This document shows, piece after piece, positions 28,162-36,343 of a DNA stretch of 64,000 bases. Each line of letters begins with the position of its first letter. The stretch's first letter is position 1. Source of the DNA: Bifidobacterium castoris (GTDB taxonomy: Bacteria > Actinomycetota > Actinomycetes > Actinomycetales > Bifidobacteriaceae). The position numbers and the translations under genes are program-made. The stretch spans positions 62,001-126,000 of the forward strand of contig NZ_QXGI01000002.1 in NCBI RefSeq assembly GCF_003952025.1, given 5' to 3'. Below the pieces are notes generated by a model, which was not told the DNA's origin, did not search any database, and saw only the letters and a list, made by a program, of their open reading frames with translations.

Positions 28162-28824
28162 TCAACTGACCCGGTAGTGCCCGACCAGCTCCTGCGGAAA
28201 TGTGCCGAGCACATCCTCCTCGTACTGCTTTTGTTTCGCGCTTACGTGGTGGATGAGCAAGGGCAATCCGTCTGCGTTGCGTGTGTCGGAGGCGATGCCG
28301 ATGTGGTTGCTGTAGACGACGATGTCTCCGCCCTGCCAAGCGCCGACGTCGGTGGTGTCTGTCGTGAGGTTGATCGCATGCGCGGCGAAGTACGCGTTGA
28401 GTACGGGGACACGGCGGAAGTCGATGTTGGCGTCAGGCGTGTCGATCGCGTACCGCTCGGGATGGGCGAGTATGTCTTCATGCACGAGTGTCATCAGATC
28501 GTAGCCTGCTCCACGCAGTGCGGCGCCTACGACGTCGGTGCACACACCGTACCCGTCGTTCGGGTAGCCGGTCGCGTAATACTCGCTTTTGTATGCCGGT
28601 TTTGTGGCGATGTAGGCGCGTGCGTTCTGCAGAATGTCGCTTTGGTCGTCGATGCCGTCGCCATCCTTGTCGATTGCGCTGATGTATGGGGTGATGCTTG
28701 GCGTTGACTGCCTCGCCGACCTGTCTTCGTCTGCGCCCCCTATTGCGCTCCCGCAGGCCGACGCCAGCGTGCAGGTGACGATGAGCGCACCTATCGTGAT
28801 GACTCTGGATAGTCGTTGTGCCAT
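28162..28824 (-). CDS. DUF1287 domain lipoprotein
   Basis: A 220-residue exported protein. The signal peptide ends in a lipobox (TLASAC, Cys about residue 24), so it should be anchored on the outer face of the membrane. The mature part carries the DUF1287 signature: NARAYIATKPAYKSEYYATG, then GYGVCTDVVGAALRGAGYD with the conserved Cys-Thr-Asp, PDANIDFRRV, and a C-terminal HIGIASDTRN...HH. DUF1287 resembles NlpC/P60-like cysteine enzymes acting on cell wall, which would make Cys (VCTD) and the later His catalytic. GGAGGA precedes ATG 28824. Confidence 0.88.
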   Translation of the reverse strand: MAQRLSRVITIGALIVTCTLASACGSAIGGADEDRSARQSTPSITPYISAIDKDGDGIDDQSDILQNARAYIATKPAYKSEYYATGYPNDGYGVCTDVVGAALRGAGYDLMTLVHEDILAHPERYAIDTPDANIDFRRVPVLNAYFAAHAINLTTDTTDVGAWQGGDIVVYSNHIGIASDTRNADGLPLLIHHVSAKQKQYEEDVLGTFPQELVGHYRVS

Positions 28825-28895
28825 ATATGTCCTCCTCCGAGTTGCCCTTCGCTGGCATCTGTTATAGCGCGCTTATCGCCTATGGAGAGTGACGA

Positions 28896-29063
28896 TAGGG
28901 TCGCGCATGCAGGGCGGCTTGCAATCCTCTTGACTCCCATGCGGGCGAAGTAGATGGCGTCCTCCTTGATCAGTTGCGTGCGGTACACGTTTGCGTAGCC
29001 GGCGTTTCGTGTAAGGCGCTTGGTGATCTTCCCGGCGGATGATGGTGCGTCATCCTGGGACAT
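28896..29063 (-). pseudogene. Fragment of an ATPase/HTH C-terminus (copy A)
   Basis: Residues DAPSSAGKITKRLTRNAGYA, then NVYRTQLIKEDAIY, match the C-terminal winged-helix part of the fragment at 29978-30330 (DGPSSTREIAKRLERNAGYA). One extra base near 28948 shifts the frame after AIY, where copy B reads VIYSPAWGQ. DNA similarity continues to about 28896. It is a partial broken duplicate, not a working gene. Confidence 0.65.
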
Positions 29064-29075
29064 GGCCGGATGCCG

Positions 29076-29273
29076 TCATTTCTCCTCCGGTGTGAAGATG
29101 TCCTCGATCGTCAGGCCGAAAACGTTGGCGATCTGGAATGCGAGTGGCAGTGATGGGTCGAATCGGCCTTTTTCTATCGAGATGATTGTCTGGCGACTCA
29201 CTCCGAGTATCGTGCCGAGTTTCTCCTGCGACCACTGCCGTTCGTGTCGCAGCTCTGCCAGTCGGTTCTTCAT
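29076..29273 (-). CDS. XRE-family HTH regulator (65 aa)
   Basis: A compact Cro/cI-type repressor: MKNRLAELRHERQWSQEKLG, then VSRQTIISIEKGRFDPSLPL, then FQIANVFGLTIEDIFTPEEK. Helix-turn-helix residues are all in place (QEKLGTILGVSRQTIISIEKG). Its ATG overlaps the stop of the upstream membrane gene as ATGA, so translation is coupled. This two-gene pairing of short XRE regulator and membrane protein is common in Gram-positives. Autoregulation through the TTGAC repeats at the operon promoter is likely. Confidence 0.92.
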   Translation of the reverse strand: MKNRLAELRHERQWSQEKLGTILGVSRQTIISIEKGRFDPSLPLAFQIANVFGLTIEDIFTPEEK

Positions 29274-29740
29274 CGGTCGCTGACCTTGTGGATGAGGTAG
29301 CTTATGCCGAACATCACGGCGGTGAAAACGCAAACGGCGGCAAGTGTCCATGACACTGTCGGCGACGAACAGAAGCCTGCGATTGCGGCGCCGATTCCTG
29401 TGCCGGCGAGGAGCAGATGGAAGCTGTCTTTTGCGGCTTGGTCATACCAGCTGGTTTCCACATTATGTTCAGGGTGTGCAATAGCGCCCGGAATCGTCGA
29501 CCGGTCGACGAGCAGCGTCCAACTGAGTGCGATCATCACTGGCGCAAGGCATGCGCACGCAACTGTGATGCCGACCCATGCGCGCGCGCCATCATGCGGA
29601 TGAGGGAAAGCGAACCGCAGCGCGACACCCATGCCGATCGCGACCGCCAGTCCGATGGGGGCCGCCAGTCGCAACGCCGGCGTTCCGTTCGGCTTGATGC
29701 GTCCGAACCGGTACTGTTTCTGAGTTGTTTTCTCATTCAT
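29270..29740 (-). CDS. Four-TM membrane protein paired with XRE regulator
   Basis: A 156-residue integral membrane protein with TM segments around residues 25-45 (LAAPIGLAVAIGMGVALRFA), 52-75 (WVGITVACACLAPVMIALSW), 108-128 (LLLAGTGIGAAIAGFCSSPT) and 130-150 (LAAVCVFTAVMFGISYLIHK). GGAGG precedes the ATG at suitable distance. It is first in a two-gene operon with the regulator at 29076. The membrane partner of such pairs often senses or exports something, but its role is unknown. Confidence 0.8.
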   Translation of the reverse strand: MNEKTTQKQYRFGRIKPNGTPALRLAAPIGLAVAIGMGVALRFAFPHPHDGARAWVGITVACACLAPVMIALSWTLLVDRSTIPGAIAHPEHNVETSWYDQAAKDSFHLLLAGTGIGAAIAGFCSSPTVSWTLAAVCVFTAVMFGISYLIHKVSDR

Positions 29741-29784
29741 GACATAGCCTCCATGTTCATGTTGGTGTGAGGATAGGTGAGTCA

Positions 29785-29813
29785 AGCATATGTCAAGCAA
29801 GCTTTACTGTCAA
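29785..29813 (-). promoter_or_regulatory. Strong sigma-70 promoter of the membrane/XRE operon with TTGAC repeats
   Basis: On the minus strand TTGACA (29808-29813), a 17-bp spacer and TATGCT (29785-29790) form a near-consensus promoter. TTGAC recurs three times at and between these boxes, plus an inverted partner further out (GTTTGAC at 29818-29824). These repeats are candidate operators for the XRE protein. Confidence 0.75.
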
Positions 29814-29977
29814 GTTTGTTTGACGATTTGGGTTTCTTCGTTATATTTGCGCGCTGTTCCTGCCACGCGTTTGCTAAAAATCGACAATCGGTTGCTTGGA
29901 TGCAGTTAGCGCACCGAGATCCTGTCGAACGGCTCTTCGTCGATCTGAGATGCCATCGTCGTCACCGGCCGGCCCAA

Positions 29978-30330
29978 TCATTCCATGCTGCTGTGCAGGA
30001 AGTGGTAGGCGCCGTGTTCGCGTAGATAGTCGCACATGTAAGGCGGTTTGAAATCCACTTGCCCCCATGCGGGCGAGTAGATGACGTCCTCCTTGATCAG
30101 TTGCGTGCGGTACACGTTTGCGTAGCCGGCGTTTCGTTCGAGGCGCTTGGCGATCTCCCTGGTGGACGATGGCCCGTCGTCCTGGGCCATGGCGAGCAGA
30201 TACTCCTTCTGCATCGAGCTAAGTCCGTCGATTTCCGGAGCGTGCACCATGTCGCCCAGTCCGCGCTGTGCTCGCCGAATCCCTTTTTCGGCTGTCTCCA
30301 TCGTGATGCTGTCGTTATCTCTGGAGTATG
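29978..30330 (-). pseudogene. C-terminal remnant of an AAA-type ATPase with winged helix (copy B)
   Basis: The readable part begins near YSRDNDSITMETAEKGIRRA and continues GDMVHAPEIDGLSSMQKEYL, DGPSSTREIAKRLERNAGYA and NVYRTQLIKEDVIYSPAWGQ to the stop. This looks like the lid and winged-helix end of the ATP-binding proteins I recall as frequent in bifidobacteria. No P-loop part is present, and upstream a second frame (DDLEEFEMALDNGVGI) suggests a frameshifted or deleted junction. A partial duplicate lies at 28896-29063, so the XRE module sits between two copies. Confidence 0.6.
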
Positions 30331-30453
30331 CCCACGCCATTGTCGAGCGCCATCTCGAATTCCTCGAGGTCGTCCTCTCTGTCAATCAGTACGGGCGGCG
30401 TCATGCCTGCTGTGGGTTTGAACGGATTCGCCTTCAGGGGACCTCTTCCGAAA

Positions 30454-30490
30454 GTATAAAGAATATAAAAAGTATAAAAAAGTATAACGA
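30454..30490. repeat. AT-rich tandem AGTATAAA-like repeats
   Basis: Four imperfect copies of AAGTATAAA/GAATATAAA in 37 bp. The block stands out in GC-rich surroundings, 240 bp upstream of the Fic gene. It could supply -10-like elements. Together with the operator array it is the only content of the 30331-30732 gap. Confidence 0.5.
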
Positions 30491-30632
30491 CGTATGGTGG
30501 GAGGTGCCTCGTCCAGCCTGGCCTGATGGCGTTTCCGCTGTACTGATGACATGCCGGTCGTCGGTCGTCTCCGGGAGGAGATCAGTTGCGGAAAGGCGCT
30601 GGGTCCGCAACAACCTGTGCATCCGCCGATAC

Positions 30633-30708
30633 GATATCTGTAGCTAAGTTGTGCCATGGCTACAGATATCCGATTATGTGTAGCCATGATTATCCATAGC
30701 TACACATA
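30633..30708. promoter_or_regulatory. Four operator half-sites with exact 20-bp period upstream of fic
   Basis: TGTAGC at 30639, GCTACA at 30659, TGTAGC at 30679 and GCTACA at 30699: half-sites alternate in orientation every 20 bp, about two helical turns. They form two inverted repeats with arms of 12 bp (30633-30644/30659-30670) and 10 bp (30675-30684/30699-30708), both with 14-bp spacers. The array ends 24 bp before the Fic start codon, so a bound protein would block the promoter or initiation. Confidence 0.8.
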
Positions 30709-30732
30709 TCGAGCGCAGAAAGGGTGCCGGTC

Positions 30733-31944
30733 ATGGTCGAATGGCATATCCCCGCACTTGGCCATGAGGCGCACGTATGGCATATCGCCGATGACGCGTA
30801 TGTCTCCCGGTCGCAGCGCATGAAGGGCAACGGTCCATACGAATTGGCCGTTCCCATTACGTTGTGCGATCTGGATGTCAATCTGCCGTCAGCGTTGGGC
30901 ACTGCGATCGACGCGGCGAGTCAGGCGTTGGCTAGATTCGATGCCTATGCACTGTGGAAACTTGGCGAACAAGTGCAGTCCCTCGGCCCGATGAGTGCGG
31001 GCCTGCTGCGCACGGAAGCTACGTCATCCTCGCAGATCGAGCATCTTACCGTCGGTGCGAAGAATCTGGCATTGGAGCTCCTTGATGAGGGAGACAGCCA
31101 GAATGCACAGATCGTCATAGGTAATGTGCGGGCGATGGAATCGGCGTTGGAATTCAGCGGAAACATGACGCAGGGGAATTTGCTGCGCATGCATAAGGCA
31201 TTGCTCAGCGCACAACCCGGCTGGGACGAATACGCCGGTAGGTTCCGTGAGCAGCTCGTGTGGGTGGGGACCAGTTCGCATTCGCCGCGAGGTGCTTCGT
31301 TCGTGGCTCCGCAACCGGATCTGGTACAGCTGGCGATTGACGATCTGCTCGCATTCCTTCTGCGCGACGACATTCCCGTGCTTGCGCAGGCCGCCTTGGC
31401 CCATGCGCAATTCGAGACGATTCACCCATTTACCGACGGCAACGGTCGAACGGGCCGTGCGCTCATCCACGCCGTGCTGCGCAGCAAGGGCCTCGCCGCG
31501 CATGTGGTGCCGCCGGTTTCCGCCGGCCTTCTCCGTGCTACCAACACCTATTTTGATGCCCTTACCGCATTCCGTGCGGGGAATGCGGCTCCTGTGATTG
31601 CAGTGTTCGCTGAGGCGAGCCTTTTCGCCGCGCAGAGCGGCATTGATCTGATCGATCGCCTCGACGGGCAAATCGAGGCCGCCAAAACCGCCTTGCGAGG
31701 CACGCGTAGGGATGCGGCTGTGTGGAAGGTGCTGCCGCATCTGATCGCGCAGCCGGTGATCAACTCCCGGTATTTGCGCTCTGCCGTCGGATTATCCAAG
31801 CCGCAGGCCGAACGTGCATTGCGTGCGCTCGCCGATGCCGACGTGCTCGTTGCGCGTAACACCGCCAAGCGTAATGTCGTGTGGGAGCATCGTGGCATCC
31901 TCGACGTGCTTGATGACTACGCAGCGTCGCTGCGCCGGCAGTGA
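30733..31944 (+). CDS. Fic family protein (probable AMPylase) with C-terminal HTH
   Basis: A 403-residue Fic protein. These enzymes usually transfer AMP from ATP to target hydroxyls. The N-terminal Fic_N region has TEATSSSQIEHL (about residues 96-107), which fits the SxxxE inhibitory motif that blocks the active site. The catalytic motif HPFTDGNGRTGR (HxFx(D/E)GNGRxxR) is intact near residue 234. The C-terminal 60 residues form a winged helix (SRYLRSAVGLSKPQAERALR), so the protein may bind DNA. The operator array just upstream makes self-repression likely. AAAGGG precedes ATG 30733. It lies next to the unknown four-gene cluster on the other strand. Confidence 0.92.
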   Translation: MVEWHIPALGHEAHVWHIADDAYVSRSQRMKGNGPYELAVPITLCDLDVNLPSALGTAIDAASQALARFDAYALWKLGEQVQSLGPMSAGLLRTEATSSSQIEHLTVGAKNLALELLDEGDSQNAQIVIGNVRAMESALEFSGNMTQGNLLRMHKALLSAQPGWDEYAGRFREQLVWVGTSSHSPRGASFVAPQPDLVQLAIDDLLAFLLRDDIPVLAQAALAHAQFETIHPFTDGNGRTGRALIHAVLRSKGLAAHVVPPVSAGLLRATNTYFDALTAFRAGNAAPVIAVFAEASLFAAQSGIDLIDRLDGQIEAAKTALRGTRRDAAVWKVLPHLIAQPVINSRYLRSAVGLSKPQAERALRALADADVLVARNTAKRNVVWEHRGILDVLDDYAASLRRQ

Positions 31945-31994
31945 TGATATTCGGATGGACAAAGAAGCAGCGTCGATTCCTGGGGCGGTTGTTC

Positions 31995-32582
31995 TCATCC
32001 GCCGAGCCACGTCGCCAGGAACAGCAGGTCATCGCGGTAGGGGAGCCTTGGGTCAATCGCCTCCGGCTCGAATCTGACCACGCCGTCATGCTCGGGCATG
32101 CCGGCGAACACCACGGCGCCGGAGAGCACGCAACCGCGCCAATCCTGCACGCTCAGGTCGCGCAATCCCAGCTGCGCGGTGATGGCGGTGCCATCTGCGT
32201 GCACTCCGTGCGGTGCTCCATACGGCACCGCAAGATTGTGCGGCTTGGTGCAGCGCAACGTGCCTTCGTCGGTCCGCACCAGGTCGCCGACGCCGACCAG
32301 CGCCGAACAGTACCGGTGCAGCATCGTCGGGTCGAATGCATCCTTCAACCATGGATACACGGCGTTCATCTGCGCGATCCAGTCCGTCGCCTTGTGCTCC
32401 ACCGAGGTCTGCGTGATGCCCAGCGAGCCGCCGTAGCCGTCGTCGATGCAGCAAGCCTGCATCCAGAATCGCAACGCCGTGAACGTCGTGCGCACGGTGA
32501 ACATATGGCCTTGCGCATCATCGCCCGGCTTCCGCGTCACGCCCAGATCGCGGGCCATCATGTCAACAAGCCGGAGAGCCAT
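31995..32582 (-). CDS. Unknown protein, third gene of the 36.2-32.0 kb operon (195 aa)
   Basis: A 195-residue soluble protein with no recognisable family. It begins MALRLVDMMARDLGVTRKPG and contains FTVRTTFTALRFWMQACCID, LHRYCSALVGVGDLVRTDEG and an acidic end. No signal or TM segment is seen. Its start lies inside the previous gene (20-bp overlap), so it is translated with it. The strict linkage implies a shared role with the 711- and 479-residue proteins upstream. Confidence 0.75.
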   Translation of the reverse strand: MALRLVDMMARDLGVTRKPGDDAQGHMFTVRTTFTALRFWMQACCIDDGYGGSLGITQTSVEHKATDWIAQMNAVYPWLKDAFDPTMLHRYCSALVGVGDLVRTDEGTLRCTKPHNLAVPYGAPHGVHADGTAITAQLGLRDLSVQDWRGCVLSGAVVFAGMPEHDGVVRFEPEAIDPRLPYRDDLLFLATWLGG

Positions 32583-34698
32583 GATCGATCCTGTTGATCA
32601 GCGCGGTGAGTTTGCTCGCGATGGCGGCGTTGGACGGATGCTGGCACAGCGCGTCCGCCGCGTCGAAGCCGTTGTACGCATACATCTCCACGCACAGATG
32701 CGGCATGACCCATTCCCTCGCGGCGGTGGTGCCATGGCCGAACGCCATGATCGTGGCGGGCGTCACCATCGCCGTAGAGGTCAGGCTTGCGGTCGGTCGC
32801 AGCGTGGACAGCTGCGCGATCACCATGTCCATGTCCGCGTCCTCGCGTGTGAACGGCTGCGCCGCCTTGTACAAGGTGGGCGTGTGCGAGACGGGAAAAT
32901 CGATCATGCCCGCGGTCGGCACGAAGAACACCCGCTGCCAGACCTCCGGCGCCACCAGGTGCAGATTGCCGAAGCTGCCGACCGGCAGTACGACGATTGC
33001 ATCGCCCAGATCGCATCGGTTCAGCGCGAACAGCAGACTCTCGTTGACGGTGTCGAAGACATTGTCCAATACAATCACCGGCGAAACGTGCTCTTTCAGG
33101 AAGGCTTCCAGTGTCGCAAAATCACTGAAATCGACGGGAACGCCCATATGCTGCGCGGGGACGCCGGCGAGCGCGAACGCAAGCGCATTCGCCACAGCCG
33201 GCACATGGACGGCATCGATGGCCAGCAGCCGCGTTGCATGCAGCGTTCTGCACAGCTGCGTCGCAAAATCGGTCAGCCGACCGTTGTTCCGGACGTTTTC
33301 CGCCGTGAACGCGCAGCCCAACATCTGCATGTTCTGCGCGAGCGCATGCCTCACGTCGTCGGCCGGATGTGCCGGCGTCTGCGTCATCATCGGCGCGCTG
33401 TGTAGTCGTTTATCCGCGTCCGGCGATGCCGCGCGCTGCGCCGCCAGCTGCTGCAGCATGGCGTCGTTGTGCTGGATGATCTGCCGCAGGCCGAGTTTGA
33501 GCGCCACATTCTCTTCGAGTTCCTGCAGCGATTGCTGCTGCGCCTCCTCCTGCAGTTCCAGTTCCGCCTGTGCGTCGCGTATCGCGCGCTGCTTCTGCCG
33601 AAGCTGTTCGCCGAGTTCCTCCACCTGCTTCGTCAGCTGCTGCACGGTCCTGGTCTGCTGTTCCCGCTGTTTCCGCAGATCGTCGAGCTGCACGCGCAGT
33701 TTGTGCTTGTGCGCGTTGAACTCGTCTTTGAGCGCGACGGTGGCCTGCTGCCTGAACGCCGTCATCACGTCCTCGTCCTGCTTGAGCAGGTCGTAGATGA
33801 TCGTCGCTATGTCGTCGGTGTTGCTGCGGATCGTCGCCTTGAGCGCAGTCTGGAGCCGGCGGAGATCCTGCGATGAAGGAGTGACGTTCAGATATTCGTT
33901 CAGATTCTCCGGTTTGCTGAACGCTTGTTCCAGAATGGCGCCTGCGTTGCGCATGTACTCGTTGCTGTTCCTCAGTCGTTCCTTGCGGATGTACCACTGC
34001 ATGTACGCCTGCGCCAGTTCATGCATCGGCTTGATCAGCACGGCGGAGTTCGATGTCGGCAGTGTCAGCTGATCGTAGACGTAGCGTTGCTCGTTTCCGT
34101 ATCGGCCATGGATGATGCGAATGCTTCTGTTCTTCAGCGTGACGCATGGGACGGTGTGCGGAGCCCCTTCGCTCAGCGTGAGCATTCCGTTGTGTATCGT
34201 GACCATTTCGCGTTTGAGCACGGCTGCATCCGAGGTGTCACCGCTTCCGGCGAAGAGCAGCAGCACTTTCTCCGTGGGATGCCCTGAATATCGAAAACCG
34301 CGTGCGAGTACATGGGGGAGCTCCTGTGCGCTCTGTGCCGGAGTATCGATGATCTCATACAGCGGGGGTTCGGTGGTGCGCAGGCCGCCTTGGAAGAGAT
34401 TCACTGTTGGCCGATCAGGGCGATCGAAACGCGGTGTCCATTGTAGGAAACGGAAATCGGAGGGGCTGTCTTCCATATCGCGACGGAAGTTGGGATTGTA
34501 AAAGGTTTTGGGATCGTCGGCGTTCGGAGTGGTGGTGCGCTCCCACCAGCGTTCATGCATCACCCATTCGTATCGTCCGTGACCTGCCTCGTCGGTCGCA
34601 TAATCGAGGATGCGCACGAACTGGCCATCGCCATCCCCGTTGCTGTTCCAGACATAAACTCCCCAGGAACGTCGGCGTTCGTCGAATGATGGTGCCAT
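32563..34698 (-). CDS. Large coiled-coil protein with NTPase-like C-terminal domain, unknown (711 aa)
   Basis: A 711-residue soluble protein, the centre of the unknown operon. Residues 1-130 are rich in Trp/Arg/Asp (WGVYVWNSNGDGDGQFVRIL). Residues 318-425 form a strong coiled coil (LRKQREQQTRTVQQLTKQVE, ELGEQLRQKQRAIRDAQAEL). Residues 485-600 look like an AAA/RecA-type fold without a P-loop: RLLAIDAVHVPAVANALAFA, a Walker-B-like VIVLDNVFDT, then a sensor-like DAIVVLPVGSFGNLH and RVFFVP. No GxxxxGK[ST] exists, so ATP hydrolysis is doubtful. GAGGGGGTA precedes ATG 34698. It starts 29 bases after the 479-residue gene. Function unknown. Defence is inferred from island context. Confidence 0.78.
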   Translation of the reverse strand: MAPSFDERRRSWGVYVWNSNGDGDGQFVRILDYATDEAGHGRYEWVMHERWWERTTTPNADDPKTFYNPNFRRDMEDSPSDFRFLQWTPRFDRPDRPTVNLFQGGLRTTEPPLYEIIDTPAQSAQELPHVLARGFRYSGHPTEKVLLLFAGSGDTSDAAVLKREMVTIHNGMLTLSEGAPHTVPCVTLKNRSIRIIHGRYGNEQRYVYDQLTLPTSNSAVLIKPMHELAQAYMQWYIRKERLRNSNEYMRNAGAILEQAFSKPENLNEYLNVTPSSQDLRRLQTALKATIRSNTDDIATIIYDLLKQDEDVMTAFRQQATVALKDEFNAHKHKLRVQLDDLRKQREQQTRTVQQLTKQVEELGEQLRQKQRAIRDAQAELELQEEAQQQSLQELEENVALKLGLRQIIQHNDAMLQQLAAQRAASPDADKRLHSAPMMTQTPAHPADDVRHALAQNMQMLGCAFTAENVRNNGRLTDFATQLCRTLHATRLLAIDAVHVPAVANALAFALAGVPAQHMGVPVDFSDFATLEAFLKEHVSPVIVLDNVFDTVNESLLFALNRCDLGDAIVVLPVGSFGNLHLVAPEVWQRVFFVPTAGMIDFPVSHTPTLYKAAQPFTREDADMDMVIAQLSTLRPTASLTSTAMVTPATIMAFGHGTTAAREWVMPHLCVEMYAYNGFDAADALCQHPSNAAIASKLTALINRIDHGSPAC

Positions 34699-34727
34699 GG
34701 TAATACCCCCTCGGTTGTAGATGGTCG

Positions 34728-36167
34728 TTATCGGTGTGCGGAACGGATACGGGCGACGGTGACACCGTACGACTTGCCGTGCCGGGTCGGCAGTCCCTCT
34801 CGCATCTGCGTCACGTCGTAGTGTCTGTTGACTCGCTGCCGCTGCGCCCGTCGTAATGGTGACGACGCGGATGGCGTGGCGGCATCGACGATTGCGGGAG
34901 GCTCGGTGGGCCGCAAGTCGGGAGGATCCGCCAGCTCGAGACCCTCGGGATATGCGCGTGACAACGCGTAGGCGCTCCACGGCAGATGGCTGTTCGCGCG
35001 CAGGAAGCAGCAGGTGCCTTCGATATGCGTGCAGCGGCGTCCGATCTGCGTGAACCCCAGCAGTCCCGCACGGCGGGGATCGGGGAGAGCGCAATGCAAT
35101 GGCGGGAAGACGATTACGTCGGATGTCTGCACATCGTCATGGGTTGCGAACGGCGTCTGATAGATCTGGAAACTCTTGGCGAACAACGGTTCGTCAATGC
35201 CGTTGGCATGCAGCTGCGGCGGCCAGATGGGGACGGCGTCCAGATCAAGGCTCGTCAATCGGAAACCATGATCGGCAAGCCAGAAATTGGCCTGCTCACG
35301 TTGTGGCGAATTCGCCAACGTGACGATACGTACGACGAGCAGATCGCCATGCGACGACGGCAATGTGCCGACGGCGTCGGCGATGTCGAAACAAGTCCGC
35401 AGCACATGCAGCTCGCGCGGGCGCACGACCGCGTAATAGTCGAAGTTGGTGTGCAGTGACGTTCCGGCGGCGAGACGACGGCCGCCGTTCGGGCCGAATT
35501 CGGCGGTGAAGAGGAACACGCGCTCGCCGTCTTCGGGAACGCCTACATTGCGCTGCCAGCGTTCCGGAACGGCGATGCGCGCACGCAGCTGGAATGCGGG
35601 ATCCTCCAGACGGACGGTACGGCGACGGTTGGCCACAAGGTCGGCAAGATCATGGGAATCGTGGTCGACGATCAACATGGCATGATCGTTGCGCAGTCCG
35701 CCGATGAGATCGCATCCGAGCGAACGCCGACGGACCGACAGCTCCAGATGGAACATGGTCGTACATGGCGTGTTCGGTGCAGCTGCACGGTTGACGGTTC
35801 CGCGGTCCCTGCGCAGGAACATCGGCAGCGCGGGAGGAATCGAAGGTGTATGCGCGCCGATGGTCGCCTGATAGCGCTCGCATAGTTTCGCGACCGGATT
35901 GTTCTTCGTGTGCTTGAAATGCGCGCGCACTGTTCTGCGGGGAGCGTCATGAAGGCGCCTCGACGAACCTGCATGTGCACGTTGCCGCGAGGTTCCTGCA
36001 TCGGCTGAATACTCGATGTTGCCGCGGTTGAGATGCACGGGCTGGTCGCATGACGGGCAACGGAAGCGCACGTTGGATGGGAGATCGCTCTGGAATTCAA
36101 GCACCACATCCTCCGCGGTGACGATGCGCGTGCGCGCCATCGGAATGCATTGCCATGCGGTATCCAT
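34728..36167 (-). CDS. Protein with CoiA-like N-terminal zinc module, unknown (479 aa)
   Basis: A 479-residue soluble protein, first in the leftward operon. Residues 35-96 resemble the N-terminal zinc module of CoiA-like proteins: FRCPSCDQPVHLNRG (Cys37, Cys40), then AHFKHTKNNPVAKLCERYQ (His83, His86, Cys96). CoiA itself is a competence-linked nuclease, but the nuclease core is not evident here. The middle (residues 150-350) is beta-rich. A further Cys pair occurs in CTHIEGTCCFLRANSHLPWS. The C-terminus is Pro/Arg-rich. GAGGGGCG precedes ATG 36167. It diverges from the 723-residue gene across a 176-bp region holding a palindrome. Nucleic-acid binding is plausible and unproven. Confidence 0.75.
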   Translation of the reverse strand: MDTAWQCIPMARTRIVTAEDVVLEFQSDLPSNVRFRCPSCDQPVHLNRGNIEYSADAGTSRQRAHAGSSRRLHDAPRRTVRAHFKHTKNNPVAKLCERYQATIGAHTPSIPPALPMFLRRDRGTVNRAAAPNTPCTTMFHLELSVRRRSLGCDLIGGLRNDHAMLIVDHDSHDLADLVANRRRTVRLEDPAFQLRARIAVPERWQRNVGVPEDGERVFLFTAEFGPNGGRRLAAGTSLHTNFDYYAVVRPRELHVLRTCFDIADAVGTLPSSHGDLLVVRIVTLANSPQREQANFWLADHGFRLTSLDLDAVPIWPPQLHANGIDEPLFAKSFQIYQTPFATHDDVQTSDVIVFPPLHCALPDPRRAGLLGFTQIGRRCTHIEGTCCFLRANSHLPWSAYALSRAYPEGLELADPPDLRPTEPPAIVDAATPSASSPLRRAQRQRVNRHYDVTQMREGLPTRHGKSYGVTVARIRSAHR

Positions 36168-36190
36168 ATCGCCCCTCGCTCGCCTTCTTC

Positions 36191-36219
36191 GTCGGTTGCC
36201 TACAGTGTAGGCGACCGAC
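36191..36219. promoter_or_regulatory. Palindrome in the divergent promoter region of the unknown cluster
   Basis: GTCGGTTGCCTAC (36191-36203) and GTAGGCGACCGAC (36207-36219) pair with one G-T mismatch across three bases. It lies between the divergent starts at 36167 and 36344, where an operator controlling both sides is expected. It could also act as an early hairpin in the rightward leader. Confidence 0.55.
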
Positions 36220-36343
36220 GTCGTGGCACGCCGACGATGTTCAATATTGGAGCCATTGTTTTTGGAACGCGTCCCATTATGTCCGTCGTCGCCCTGCTAT
36301 GCTTGAACCACCAACGGGGACGTGGCGGGGTGAAGGAGCCGAC

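Noticed and set aside
30454-30490. AT-rich block as a plasmid-type origin or iteron
   Set aside because: Only four short imperfect copies, no Rep gene and no DnaA boxes nearby.
32594-33796. 400-codon Ser/Cys-rich frame opposite the 711-residue gene
   Set aside because: It is the complement of the coiled-coil coding region. Low-complexity composition and no start signal.
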